From NCBI GenBank assembly GCA_002633085.1, contig NSIV01000009.1, forward strand, positions 32,945 through 96,944: DNA of 64,000 bases, written 5' to 3'. Shown here piece after piece: positions 1 through 9,146 of the stretch (positions are counted from its first letter, which is position 1; every line of letters starts with the position of its first letter). The DNA is from Curvibacter sp. PD_MW3 (GTDB taxonomy: Bacteria > Pseudomonadota > Gammaproteobacteria > Burkholderiales > Burkholderiaceae_C). The notes beneath the pieces are model-generated. The model did no database searches. It was not told where the DNA came from and saw nothing but the letters and a program-made list of their open reading frames with translations. Position numbers and translations under genes: made by a program.

Positions 1-609
1 ACGGCTGCATTGGCCGCTGGTTTGGTTGCAACCCTGAGCGCCTGTGCACCAGTGATCGTTGGCGGTGCGGTGGCAGGCAGCCTGGTCGCTGTTGATCGTC
101 GTACTTCGGGGGCGCAACTGGAGGATGAGGGCATTGAGTTGCGTGCCGCCAGCCGCATTCAGGAAAACCTGGGTGATCGCGTCCACATCAACATCACCAG
201 CTACAACCGCCAAGTGCTGCTGACCGGTGAAGTGCCCAGCGCACAGGACAAGCAACTGGCGGAACAGGTGGTGTCGCGCGTCGAGAATGTGCGCACCATC
301 GTCAATGAGCTGGGCGTCATGGGCAACACCTCTTTCACGCAGCGTTCCAGCGACTCGCTGACCACGGGCAAGGTCAAGGCCGGGTTGGTGGATGCACGCG
401 ATCTGTATGCGAGTGCCTACAAGGTCGTTACCGAGCGTGGCGTCACTTACCTGATGGGGCGCGTGACCCAACGTGAAGCCGACCGCGGAACCGATGTCGC
501 CCGCAGCACCAGCGGCGTCCAGAAGGTGGTGCGCATATTTGAGATCATCAGCGAAGAAGAGCTACAGGCCTTGCTGCCCAAGCCAGCCGCGAACGAAAAG
601 AAGAAGTGA
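1..609 (+). CDS. dolP: BON-domain outer-membrane lipoprotein (DolP/YraP-like), 5' end outside window
   Basis: The reading frame is already open at base 1, so the true start lies upstream. The visible part begins inside a lipoprotein signal peptide with lipobox LSAC (Cys near base 46), so the mature protein should be lipid-anchored. Two BON (OsmY/nodulation) domains follow, in the stretches beginning RIQENLGDRV and KVKAGLVDARD. The tail is lysine-rich (NEKKK). DolP-type proteins bind anionic phospholipid and support outer-membrane integrity. No upstream context is visible, so the assignment rests on the lipobox plus the tandem BON arrangement. A symmetric terminator follows the stop and is shared with the convergent gene downstream. 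Confidence 0.85.
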   Translation, partial: TAALAAGLVATLSACAPVIVGGAVAGSLVAVDRRTSGAQLEDEGIELRAASRIQENLGDRVHINITSYNRQVLLTGEVPSAQDKQLAEQVVSRVENVRTIVNELGVMGNTSFTQRSSDSLTTGKVKAGLVDARDLYASAYKVVTERGVTYLMGRVTQREADRGTDVARSTSGVQKVVRIFEIISEEELQALLPKPAANEKKK

Positions 610-628
610 GTCTTCAGTGACCCAGAAT

Positions 629-656
629 AAACAAGGCGCCCATGGGCGCCTTGTTT
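629..656. terminator. Bidirectional intrinsic terminator
   Basis: A perfect 28-base palindrome with 12-bp arms (AAACAAGGCGCC / GGCGCCTTGTTT) around CATG, with A-tract and T-tract ends. It separates the convergent BON lipoprotein and dehydrogenase genes. The stop codon of the minus-strand gene lies within its right arm. Confidence 0.85.
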
Positions 657-1557
657 ATTTCAGCCGTTTGATCAGGCTGGAGGTGTCCCAGCGCCGACCA
701 CCCATCTGCTGAATGTCGGCGTAGAACTGGTCCACCAACGCCGTGACTGGCAGGCGCGAGCCGTTGCGTCTGGCTTCTTCCATGACAAGGCCAAGGTCCT
801 TGCGCATCCAGTCGACGGCAAAACCGAAGTCGAACTGGTCGGCCACCATGGTCTTGCCGCGGTTGTCGAGTTGCCAGCTTTGTGCGGCGCCTTTGCCAAT
901 GACGTCGAGCACCTGCAGCATGTCCAGGCCGGCGTTCTGGCCGAAGGCAATCGCTTCACTCAGGCCCTGTACCAACCCGGCAATGCAGATCTGGTTCACC
1001 ATCTTGGTCAGCTGACCAGAACCGCTGGCGCCCATCAGAGTGAAGGCGCGCGAGAAGGCCATGGCCACCGGCCGGGCGGCGTCAAAGGCTTTCTGGTCAC
1101 CGCCACACATGACGGTGAGTGCGCCGTTCTGGGCGCCGGCCTGGCCGCCCGATACCGGTGCATCAATGAACTGCAGCCCGATCTGGCGTGCCGCCGTCGC
1201 CAATTCGCGGGCGACCTCGGCCGATGCGGTGGTGTGGTCGACAAAGATGGCGCCGGGAGCCATGCCGGCAAAGGCGCCATCGGCACCCAGCGTGATGCTG
1301 CGCAGGTCGTCGTCATTGCCGACGCAGGCGAAGATGAAGTCGGCACCGGTGGCCGCTTCGCGCGGGGTAGCGGCAAGCTTGCCGCCAAATTCGGCGACCC
1401 AGGCCTGTGCTTTGGCCGGTGTGCGGTTGTAGACCGTGACGGTGTGGCCAGCCCGAGCCAAGTGCCCGGCCATCGGGTAGCCCATGACGCCCAGGCCGAG
1501 AAAGGCGACCTTGCGCGACGGGGTGGATTCGTAGGTTTTCGCGTTGATGTTTGCCAT
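655..1557 (-). CDS. NAD(P)-dependent beta-hydroxyacid dehydrogenase (3-hydroxyisobutyrate / tartronate semialdehyde reductase family)
   Basis: A 300-residue protein with the N-terminal dinucleotide-binding signature GLGVMGYPMAGHL at about residues 21-33, the substrate-binding motif FIDAPVSGGQAGAQNG near 133-148 and the catalytic Lys region GSGQLTKMVNQ near 180. These are hallmarks of the 3-hydroxyisobutyrate dehydrogenase superfamily, which oxidises 3-hydroxyacids or reduces tartronate semialdehyde. The exact substrate cannot be read from sequence. It lies 9 bases downstream of pilU on the same strand and could be co-transcribed, though there is no functional link. No strong Shine-Dalgarno precedes the ATG. 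Confidence 0.85.
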   Translation of the reverse strand: MANINAKTYESTPSRKVAFLGLGVMGYPMAGHLARAGHTVTVYNRTPAKAQAWVAEFGGKLAATPREAATGADFIFACVGNDDDLRSITLGADGAFAGMAPGAIFVDHTTASAEVARELATAARQIGLQFIDAPVSGGQAGAQNGALTVMCGGDQKAFDAARPVAMAFSRAFTLMGASGSGQLTKMVNQICIAGLVQGLSEAIAFGQNAGLDMLQVLDVIGKGAAQSWQLDNRGKTMVADQFDFGFAVDWMRKDLGLVMEEARRNGSRLPVTALVDQFYADIQQMGGRRWDTSSLIKRLK

Positions 1558-1566
1558 AAGAGAGAG

Positions 1567-2703
1567 TCAGACGATAGCCAGGTTTTCGGTGCCGGCGCTC
1601 AGATCCTGCGATTTGCCGCGCTGGCTGTTGAGTTTGATCTGCAGACGCAGGTCGTTGAGCGAGTCGGCGTTGCGCAAGGCGTCTTCGTAGCTGATGACGT
1701 TGGTCTCGTACAGGTCGAACAGCGCCTGGTCGAAGGTCTGCATGCCGAGCTGCCGGCTTTTCTTCATGATCTCCTTGATCTCGGCGACTTCGCCCTTGAA
1801 GATCAGGTCGGAGATCAGCGGCGTGTTGAGCAGCACTTCCACCGCGGCGGCCCGGCCCTTGCCGTCTTGCTTCGGCACCAGGCGTTGCGAGATCAGCGCG
1901 CGCAGGTTGAGTGAGAGGTCCATCAGCAGTTGCGGACGACGCTCTTCGGGGAAGAAGTTGATGATGCGGTCCAGCGCCTGGTTGGCGCTGTTGGCGTGCA
2001 GCGTGGCCAGGCACAGGTGGCCGGTTTCGGCAAAAGCCACGGCATGTTCCATGGTCTCGCGGTCGCGGATTTCGCCCATCAGGATCACATCAGGCGCTTG
2101 GCGCAGCGTGTTCTTGAGCGCGATGTCCCAGCTGTCGGTGTCCAGCCCCACTTCGCGCTGCGTCACCACGCAGTTCTTGTGCGGATGCACGAACTCCACC
2201 GGGTCCTCGATGGTGATGATGTGGCCAAAGGAGTTCTCATTGCGCCAGTCCACCATGGCGGCCAGCGTGGTGGATTTGCCCGAGCCGGTGGCGCCGACCA
2301 GGATACACAGGCCGCGTTTGGCCAGTGCCACTTCCTTCAGCGCTTGCGGCACGCCCAGGGTATCAATGGTGGGCAACAGCGAGGGAATGACACGCAGCAC
2401 CATGCCGACCTTGCCCTGTTGTATGAAGGCATTGGCGCGAAAGCGGCCAACGCCTGGCGGCGAGATGGCGAAGTTGCACTCCTTGGTGCGCTCGAACTCG
2501 GCCACCTGCTTGTCGCTCATGATCGAACGTGCCAGCGCCAGGGTATGCGCGCCGCTCAGCGGCTGCGGCGACACCTTGGTCACCTTGCCATCGACCTTGA
2601 TCGCCGGCGGAAAGTCCGCTGTGATGAAGAGGTCGCTGCCATTGCGACTGACCATCAGCTTGAGCAGATCGTTGATGAATTTCGTGGCTTGATCGCGCTC
2701 CAT
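1567..2703 (-). CDS. pilU: Type IV pilus retraction accessory ATPase PilU
   Basis: A 378-residue secretion ATPase of the PilT/PilU subfamily. It has Walker A GATGSGKS at about residues 137-144, an Asp box (ITIEDPVEFVHPHK), Walker B (DVILMGEIRDRETM) and a His box (GHLCLATLHANSAN). The C-terminal extension after ALFDLYE is typical of PilU rather than PilT. The start at 2703 is chosen because GGAGG lies 8 bases upstream and MERDQA matches the usual N-terminus; a longer reading frame upstream is the intergenic repeat. PilU cooperates with PilT in pilus retraction under load. It follows pilT on the same strand, separated by a 174-bp repeat. Confidence 0.95.
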   Translation of the reverse strand: MERDQATKFINDLLKLMVSRNGSDLFITADFPPAIKVDGKVTKVSPQPLSGAHTLALARSIMSDKQVAEFERTKECNFAISPPGVGRFRANAFIQQGKVGMVLRVIPSLLPTIDTLGVPQALKEVALAKRGLCILVGATGSGKSTTLAAMVDWRNENSFGHIITIEDPVEFVHPHKNCVVTQREVGLDTDSWDIALKNTLRQAPDVILMGEIRDRETMEHAVAFAETGHLCLATLHANSANQALDRIINFFPEERRPQLLMDLSLNLRALISQRLVPKQDGKGRAAAVEVLLNTPLISDLIFKGEVAEIKEIMKKSRQLGMQTFDQALFDLYETNVISYEDALRNADSLNDLRLQIKLNSQRGKSQDLSAGTENLAIV

Positions 2704-2740
2704 GAGAGCACCTCCTTCTTCAGCGTAGAGTTTCGCAAGA

Positions 2741-2914
2741 CGGGAAACACCGCAGGACCGGCTTTGCCGGACTGCTGGTGTTGCCCCCTGCAAGGGGGGC
2801 TGAGACCTGCGGCTCCTGGCCTGCCTGCGCAGGCCAGGACAGGTCGAAGAGCCTCGGACTCTGGCCGAGGCCCCACGGCGAAGCGACGCGCAGCGAGCAA
2901 GCCTGGGGGTGTGC
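2741..2914 (-). repeat. GC-rich intergenic repeat, family A copy 1 (pilT-pilU gap)
   Basis: It contains the family-A modules in order: GGGAAACACCG, a CCGGC-TTTG-CCGG hairpin, CCCCCTGCAAGGGGG hairpin, a CTGAGACCTGC(G/A)GC segment and an AGCCTGGGGGTG-type end. The internal hairpin CCTGCCTGCGCAGG is also visible. The same modules recur at 8968, 42933, 46971 and 59048. It fills nearly the whole pilT-pilU gap. Confidence 0.8.
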
Positions 2915-2919
2915 CATAC

Positions 2920-3963
<1,044 letters not shown>

Positions 3964-4009
3964 GAGTCCCTCTATCTTTGAAGACGTCTTTTGATACGCT
4001 TGGACAATT

Positions 4010-4708
4010 ATGACCACGATTGCCGCCAACCTCGAAACCGTTCGTAAGCGCATCGCCGCCGCGTGTCTTGCGGCCGGGCGTGCGCCGGGTGACGTGCGCC
4101 TGCTGGCCGTGTCCAAGACCTTCGGCCCAGACGCCGTAGCCGAGGCGCATGCCGCGGGGCAAACTGCATTTGGCGAGAACTACATCCAGGAAGCGGTCGA
4201 GAAGATGGCGACCCTGAGCCATCTGCCGCTGGAGTGGCACTGCATCGGTCCGATCCAGAGCAACAAGACGCGGCTGGTGGCGCAGCACTTCGCCTGGGCC
4301 CACACGGTGGACCGGCTGAAGATCGCGCAGCGTTTGAGCGAGCAGCGCCCGCCTGAACTGCCGCCGCTGCAGGTCTGCATCCAGGTCAACGTCGATGGTG
4401 GCCCCACCAAGTCCGGCGTGGTGCCGGCCGAGGCCCTGGCGCTGGCGCGTGATGTTGCTGCGTTGCCGCGGCTGCGCTTGCGCGGCCTGATGTGCATCCC
4501 AGAGCCTGCTCCTAATTTTGTAGCTGCTTGCGACGTATTCATGAGGGCCAAGGCCATATTTGACCAAATAAATTCGAGTGGTCTGGCGCTGGATACCCTG
4601 TCCATGGGCATGACGGCCGATTTGGAGGCCGCCATTGATGCCGGCAGCACGCTGGTGCGCGTGGGCACGGCCATCTTTGGTGGCCGCAGTTACGCTGCGG
4701 CGACCTGA
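4010..4708 (+). CDS. yggS: YggS/PLPBP family pyridoxal-phosphate homeostasis protein
   Basis: A 232-residue single-domain PLP-binding TIM-barrel protein. The PLP lysine lies in LLAVSKTFGPD near residue 36, the HCIGPIQSNK motif is near residue 82, and the phosphate-binding loop VRVGTAIFGGR is at the C-terminus. Family members balance free PLP and amino/keto acid pools and have no known catalytic activity. It is divergent from pilT, with only 46 bp between starts and no good Shine-Dalgarno. Residues near 168-189 (PNFVAACDVFMRAKAIFD) are encoded by a noticeably AT-richer stretch that matches the dispersed repeat family B, suggesting an in-frame insertion or replacement. Confidence 0.93.
   Translation: MTTIAANLETVRKRIAAACLAAGRAPGDVRLLAVSKTFGPDAVAEAHAAGQTAFGENYIQEAVEKMATLSHLPLEWHCIGPIQSNKTRLVAQHFAWAHTVDRLKIAQRLSEQRPPELPPLQVCIQVNVDGGPTKSGVVPAEALALARDVAALPRLRLRGLMCIPEPAPNFVAACDVFMRAKAIFDQINSSGLALDTLSMGMTADLEAAIDAGSTLVRVGTAIFGGRSYAAAT
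4511..4573 (+). repeat. AT-richer ~60-bp repeat, family B copy 1, inside yggS
   Basis: It contains the shared spine TAGCTGCTTGCG, then TTCATGAGGGC, then GGCCATATTTGAC. The same arrangement (GC(T/A)..GCG, ~12 bases, AGGGC, ~4 bases, GCCA-A/T tract) is seen at 38874, 43452 and 50441. It is read in frame through yggS without a stop. Confidence 0.55.
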
Positions 4709-4724
4709 CGGAAAAACGACCGCC

Positions 4725-5627
4725 ATGGTTTTGTTGACTGTGCTGCGTGATACCGCGCGCCTGCCGTTTCTGCTGCTGACCCTGGCTTGCCTGTTGCTGG
4801 GCCTGGCCACGGTCTGGCGCATCGGCATGCCGCTGGACGGTGCATTGCTGGTCAAGGTGGCGGTGGGTGCACTGTGTGCCCACATCAGCGTCAACATGCT
4901 CAACGAGTACGCCGATTTCCGCAGCGGCCTGGACGCCACCACGCGGCGCACGCCGTTTTCCGGCGGCAGCGGCGCCTTGCCGGCGCATCCGCAGTGGGCC
5001 AGTGCCGTGCTGGTGGCAGGCCTGCTGGCGCTGGGTGTCACACTGGCTGTCGGGTGGGAAGTGCTGCGCCTGCGCGGCTGGGCCATCCTGCCCATCGGTC
5101 TGGCCGGCGTGCTGCTGGTGCTGTTGTACACCCCTTGGCTCACGCGCCACCCCTTGCTGTGCCTGCTGGCGCCGGGGCTGGGCGTGGGGCCGCTGATGGT
5201 GGCGGGCACGCACGTGGCCTTGGGTGGTCACAATCTGGGCGCTGCGCTGGCAGCTTCCTGGGTGCCGGGCTGTCTGGCCAGTGCGCTGCTGCTGCTCAAC
5301 CAGTTTCCCGACCGCGAGGCGGACCGGGCGGTGGGCCGACGCAATCTGGTCATCGTGCATGGCCGGCCGTGGGCGGCACGGCTGGTGCTGGTCCTGCATG
5401 CTCTAGCGGCGGCCGGGCTGCTGGCCGCCGTGGTGTTGCGCTGGCTGCCGGCGGCCAGTTTGTGGGGGCTGGCGCCGATGACCCTGGCCTGGCCCATGGG
5501 GCGCTGGCTGCTGCGTTATGACGACGAGCCGGACCGTTTGTTGCCGGCCATGATCCTCAATGTGGTGGTGGTTCTGGCCGCGCCGCTGTTCATGGCCGTT
5601 GCCGCCATGTCCTGGCGTCTGGGCTGA
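4725..5627 (+). CDS. UbiA-family prenyltransferase (MenA-like)
   Basis: A 300-residue polytopic membrane protein with about eight or nine hydrophobic segments. The first Asp-rich motif appears as NEYADFRSGLD near residues 57-67, and the second as FPDREADRAVGRRN near residues 189-202. Spacing and the TPFSGGSGALP stretch resemble 1,4-dihydroxy-2-naphthoate prenyltransferases (MenA) more than UbiA. No other menaquinone genes are visible, so the acceptor substrate is uncertain. The ATG at 4725 is chosen because earlier in-frame codons overlap yggS, whose stop is 16 bases upstream. It probably shares the yggS transcript. Confidence 0.8.
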   Translation: MVLLTVLRDTARLPFLLLTLACLLLGLATVWRIGMPLDGALLVKVAVGALCAHISVNMLNEYADFRSGLDATTRRTPFSGGSGALPAHPQWASAVLVAGLLALGVTLAVGWEVLRLRGWAILPIGLAGVLLVLLYTPWLTRHPLLCLLAPGLGVGPLMVAGTHVALGGHNLGAALAASWVPGCLASALLLLNQFPDREADRAVGRRNLVIVHGRPWAARLVLVLHALAAAGLLAAVVLRWLPAASLWGLAPMTLAWPMGRWLLRYDDEPDRLLPAMILNVVVVLAAPLFMAVAAMSWRLG

Positions 5628-5666
5628 CGCGTTTGCGGCAGCCGTCGGGTGACGGCCGTGGCGCTG

Positions 5667-6578
5667 TCATTGCGGTGCAAGCAGTGTGGTGATTAGCGTG
5701 ACCGCCAGGTCGGCCGTGCGCTGGTGCTCATCCAGTATCGGGTTGAGCTCCACCACGTCGAGCGAGCCGAGCCGGCCGCTGTCGGCGATCATGCGCATGC
5801 ACAGTTGCGCTTCCAGCAGATTGGGGCCATCGCGCACCGTGGTGGCGACGCCGGGCGCGATGCCGGGGTCGAGAAAGTCGACGTCGAAGCTCACATGCAG
5901 ATGGGTCAATTCGTCCATGCCGGCCAAGGCGCGGGTCATCACTTCGCGCATGCCGAGCGTGTGCAGGGCCTGCATATCGAATACCGTCAGGCCGAGTTGG
6001 TGGACCAGATCAACTTCGCCGGCATCCACGCTGCGCACGCCGATCTGCCGGACGGCATCGGCTTCCAGGGCCGGCACCTGGCCGCTCAGTTGCGTGAGCG
6101 CCGGCGGGCCCAGGCCGCGCAGGCAGGCCAGCGGCATGCCATGCAGGTTGGCACTGGGGCTGGTGCGCCGGCTGTTGCAGTCGGCATGGGCGTCGAGCCA
6201 GAGCACGCGCAAGCGTTTGCCGACCGCACGGCAATGGCGTGCCACCGCGCTGATGGAGCCGATGGCCAGGCTGTGATCGCCACCCAGCAAGATCGGCAGC
6301 TGGTCCTGAGCGAGCGATCGGGCGACGGCATCGTGCACAACCCGGTTCCAGGCGATCACTTCATCCAGATGGCGGTAGCCGTCTTGTGGCAGGTGCTGCG
6401 GGTTGGGTGGGCCGCTGAGGTCGCCGCCGTCATGCACCTGCAGCCCAAGCGCCTCCAAGGCAGCGGGCAGACCCGCCGTACGCAGCGCCTGTGGCCCTTG
6501 ATCGGCACCGGGCTGGCCGCCGCCCACATCGGTCGGGGCGCCGATGAGGGTGATATCGTGCGAGAAGGCGGGCGGCAT
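5667..6578 (-). CDS. rocF: Arginase / ureohydrolase family enzyme
   Basis: A 303-residue binuclear manganese ureohydrolase. Metal-ligand motifs are all present: LGGDHSLAIGS near residue 98, WLDAHADCN near 127-135 and SFDVDFLDPG near 230. The N-terminal segment ITLIGAPTDVGGGQPGADQGP is arginase-like (arginine to ornithine plus urea), and DVVELNP near 276 completes the fold. Agmatinase or another guanidino-substrate activity cannot be excluded. The start codon lies only 26 bp from the start of the divergent phosphoribosyltransferase gene, so each promoter must overlap the neighbour's 5' region. Confidence 0.85.
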   Translation of the reverse strand: MPPAFSHDITLIGAPTDVGGGQPGADQGPQALRTAGLPAALEALGLQVHDGGDLSGPPNPQHLPQDGYRHLDEVIAWNRVVHDAVARSLAQDQLPILLGGDHSLAIGSISAVARHCRAVGKRLRVLWLDAHADCNSRRTSPSANLHGMPLACLRGLGPPALTQLSGQVPALEADAVRQIGVRSVDAGEVDLVHQLGLTVFDMQALHTLGMREVMTRALAGMDELTHLHVSFDVDFLDPGIAPGVATTVRDGPNLLEAQLCMRMIADSGRLGSLDVVELNPILDEHQRTADLAVTLITTLLAPQ

Positions 6579-6604
6579 GTTCGCTATTTTGCGGGAGAGT
6601 CACC

Positions 6605-7228
6605 ATGTTCCGTGATCGACTGGAGGCGGCCGAGCAACTGGCCGTCAAATTGACCGCCTACAAGGGCCACAAGCCGCTGGTGCTGGCCATCCCGCGCGGC
6701 GCGGTACCGATGGCCAAGTTGATTGCCGAGCGGCTGGGCGGCGACTTCGACGTGGTGCTGGTGCGCAAGCTACGCGCGCCTTGGCAGCCCGAGCTGGCCG
6801 TCGGTTCGGTCGACGAAAGCGGCTGGACCTACATCGCGCCCTTTGCTGAGTCCATGGGCGCCGATGACAAGCACCTTGCCGAGGAAAAGCGCAAACAACT
6901 GGAGACCATCCGCCAGCGGCGCGCCCAGTACACGCCGCTGCGGCCACACATCGACCCGGCCGGGCGCACGGTGATCATCATCGACGACGGCCTGGCCACC
7001 GGTGCCACTATGATCGCGGCGCTGCACGGCCTGCGCCAGCAAAACCCGGCCAAGCTGGTGTGCGCCGTGCCGGTGGCACCGCCCGACACGCTGGTGAAAG
7101 TGCGCGAACTGGCCGACGAGGTGGTGTGCCTGCAAGCACCGGAATTCTTCCAGGCCGTCGGCCAGTTCTACCGCCACTTCCCTCAAGTGGAGGACGAGGA
7201 AGTCATTGCCCTGCTCAAGGCGAAATAG
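6605..7228 (+). CDS. Phosphoribosyltransferase-domain protein
   Basis: A 207-residue type I phosphoribosyltransferase fold. The PRPP-binding loop is canonical (VIIIDDGLATGATM near residues 123-136), preceded by LAIPRGAVPMAKLIAERL and VVLVRKLRAPWQPELAVGSV. The nucleobase partner is not evident. Proteins of this type are often fused or adjacent to dienelactone-hydrolase-like alpha/beta hydrolases, and one lies at 9147-9800 next to the AmmeMemoRadiSam genes, so the two may be separated members of one module. The RBS GGGAG sits 9 bases before the ATG. Confidence 0.85.
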   Translation: MFRDRLEAAEQLAVKLTAYKGHKPLVLAIPRGAVPMAKLIAERLGGDFDVVLVRKLRAPWQPELAVGSVDESGWTYIAPFAESMGADDKHLAEEKRKQLETIRQRRAQYTPLRPHIDPAGRTVIIIDDGLATGATMIAALHGLRQQNPAKLVCAVPVAPPDTLVKVRELADEVVCLQAPEFFQAVGQFYRHFPQVEDEEVIALLKAK

Positions 7229-7281
7229 CGTTCAGCGAACCGGATTGCATGAGGTAACCCAATCCAGAAACGCCGTGCGAC

Positions 7282-7836
7282 CTAGGAGCTGGGAATCGAC
7301 AGTTCCCGGACTACCGCGTTGAACAGGAGCTCGCTGGTTGCCTCGATCTCCTTGCGCGAAGCGCCGCTTTGCAGCAGCGACAAGGCGCCGTTCGACGCAG
7401 CCCACATGGCCCGCGCGGCCTCATCGACCGGACCGCGGAACCGCCCCATGTCGACCAGCCGCTGAACCCGCGCTTGCATCAGCGCGTAGGCATCCGCAAC
7501 CAGATCGCGCTCGACCCGCGCATGGCGGGCGAACAATTCGTACAACGCGGGGCGCTTGAGCGCGAACTCCAGCGCCACGTCCCAGCCCGCGCGCAACTGC
7601 TCCAGAGGATCCGCGGAAGCCGGGGGCAACCGCTTGCGCTGCATGAACTCGGCCAGCCCGCGCCGAACGAGTGCCCGTTCAAGTCCATCCTTGTCGCCGA
7701 AGTAGTGGTACAGCGTTGGCGCTTTCACCCCCGCGGCATCACACACCGCGCGCGTCGTCAGGCTCGCCGCACCTTGGGCTTCGAGCAGCGCTGCCGCGGC
7801 GTCAAGGATTGCAGTCTCGGACTCCATCTTGGTCAT
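7282..7836 (-). CDS. TetR/AcrR family transcriptional repressor
   Basis: A 184-residue protein with an N-terminal TetR helix-turn-helix at about residues 8-52 (SLTTRAVCDAAGVKAPTLYHYFGDKDGL), followed by a ligand-binding alpha-helical domain with the typical WDVALEFALKRPALYELFARHA segment. It is divergent from an SDR-family gene 75 bp away, and a palindrome suited to TetR binding lies between them. It most likely autoregulates and controls the adjacent SDR gene. Confidence 0.9.
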   Translation of the reverse strand: MTKMESETAILDAAAALLEAQGAASLTTRAVCDAAGVKAPTLYHYFGDKDGLERALVRRGLAEFMQRKRLPPASADPLEQLRAGWDVALEFALKRPALYELFARHARVERDLVADAYALMQARVQRLVDMGRFRGPVDEAARAMWAASNGALSLLQSGASRKEIEATSELLFNAVVRELSIPSS

Positions 7837-7874
7837 TGAAATTCCTGGTCACTTGACATTTATATAACAACGAT

Positions 7875-7889
7875 ATACATTTAATGTAT
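7875..7889. promoter_or_regulatory. Candidate TetR operator
   Basis: Inverted repeat ATACAT-TTA-ATGTAT in an AT-rich island between the divergent TetR and SDR genes. It lies 22 bp upstream of the SDR start codon, where a bound repressor would block transcription. Confidence 0.6.
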
Positions 7890-7910
7890 CGGAACTACAT
7901 TAGACAAACC

Positions 7911-8888
7911 ATGGCATCCACATGTTTAGTCACTGGCGGTTCGGGCTTCGTCGGCGGCCGCCTCATCGAACGTCTCGTTGCACATGGCTGGCAGGTCAGG
8001 GCGCTGGCGCGCAGCGAGGAGGCCATGAGAATTGTAGGCAGGCGCGGAGCGCAGGCGGTCAATGGCTCTCTAAACGATTTGCCCTCGTTGACGACGGCTG
8101 TGGCAGGCTGTGACGCGGTGATCCATGCAGCCGCCTTGTTCAAGCTGTGGGGCGAGGCCGCCGAGTTCGAGCGGTCCAACGTACAAGGCACGGCCAACCT
8201 GCTTAAGGCCGCCGCTGCTGCGTCTGTCCAGCGCTTCGTTCAGGTCGGTGCCGCCGCCGTGGTGATGGGCGACATGGCGCCGATGCTGCGGGTCGACGAG
8301 TCGCTGCCGCGCCAGGAACGTGCCTGGGCGCCCTACAGCGCATCGAAGGCTCGCAGTGAAGCGCTGGTGCTTGGCGCCAACCGACCGGGGGGTTTTGAGA
8401 CGGTTGTCGTGCGTCCCCCGATGATCTGGGGCGCCGGCATGCCGACCCTGGACCACATGATCGACACTGTGCGTGCCGGCCAGTTCCGCTGGGTGGGCGA
8501 CGGGTCGCAGGCGATGTCCACCGTCCACATAGACAACGTCTGCCACGCGGTGGAGCTTGCGCTTGCCAAGGGTCGCGGCGGCGAAACCTACTTCGTCAGC
8601 GACGGGGTCGATACCACACTCAAGTCGTTCCTCTCCAGCCTGATGCAGACCCGTGCCATCGAACCGCCGCGCGCGTCAGCGCCGCTGCGTGCGGCCTGGG
8701 TCATGGCGACGGCCATGGAATGGGCCTGGCGCACGTTCTCCCGGCCGGGCGAGCCTCCGATCACGCGCCAGATGCTGCGCCTGATCGGCCAGCCCTTCAC
8801 GGTCGACATCGGCAAGGCGCAACGCGAGCTCGGCTACCGCCCTGAGGTGACGCGGGAGCAAGGGCTGCAAGCCATGCAGCGCGGCTGA
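7911..8888 (+). CDS. NAD(P)-dependent epimerase/dehydratase (extended SDR, 3-beta-HSD-like)
   Basis: A 325-residue extended short-chain dehydrogenase. The Rossmann motif TGGSGFVGGRL is at residues 9-19. The catalytic YxxxK appears as YSASKARSEAL near residue 140, with a preceding VGAAAVVMGD segment in place of the usual Ser motif. The substrate is unknown; dihydroflavonol reductase-like and 3-beta-hydroxysteroid dehydrogenase-like enzymes share this pattern. The start at 7911 is chosen because the upstream ATG at 7884 lies inside the putative operator; neither has a good RBS. Probably induced when the adjacent TetR protein is released. Confidence 0.82.
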   Translation: MASTCLVTGGSGFVGGRLIERLVAHGWQVRALARSEEAMRIVGRRGAQAVNGSLNDLPSLTTAVAGCDAVIHAAALFKLWGEAAEFERSNVQGTANLLKAAAAASVQRFVQVGAAAVVMGDMAPMLRVDESLPRQERAWAPYSASKARSEALVLGANRPGGFETVVVRPPMIWGAGMPTLDHMIDTVRAGQFRWVGDGSQAMSTVHIDNVCHAVELALAKGRGGETYFVSDGVDTTLKSFLSSLMQTRAIEPPRASAPLRAAWVMATAMEWAWRTFSRPGEPPITRQMLRLIGQPFTVDIGKAQRELGYRPEVTREQGLQAMQRG

Positions 8889-8967
8889 AGCAGCCCTTCC
8901 TTCGAATCTATCAATCATCAGGAACATTCATGCGCAAGACTCTCTCCTGCGCACAAAGCACCCCAAC

Positions 8968-9144
8968 CGGGAAACGCCGTGGAGCCGGCTTCACCGGGCC
9001 ACTGGCGTTGCCCCTTACAAGGAGGGCTGAGACCTGCAGCGCCAAGCCTGCCTGCGCAGAGTTGAACAGGCTCGAAGAGCCTAGGATTCCGGCCGAGGCC
9101 ACACAGCGATGAGTGACACGCCCTTTGCGCAGCCTGGGGGTGTT
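8968..9144 (-). repeat. GC-rich intergenic repeat, family A copy 2
   Basis: Same module order and orientation as the copy at 2741: GGGAAACGCCGTGG, CCGGCTTCACCGG, CCCCTTACAAGGAGG, GCTGAGACCTGCAG, and the end AGCCTGGGGGTGTT. It occupies most of the gap between the SDR gene and the convergent hydrolase gene. It is slightly more decayed than copy 1. Confidence 0.78.
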
Positions 9145-9146
9145 CG

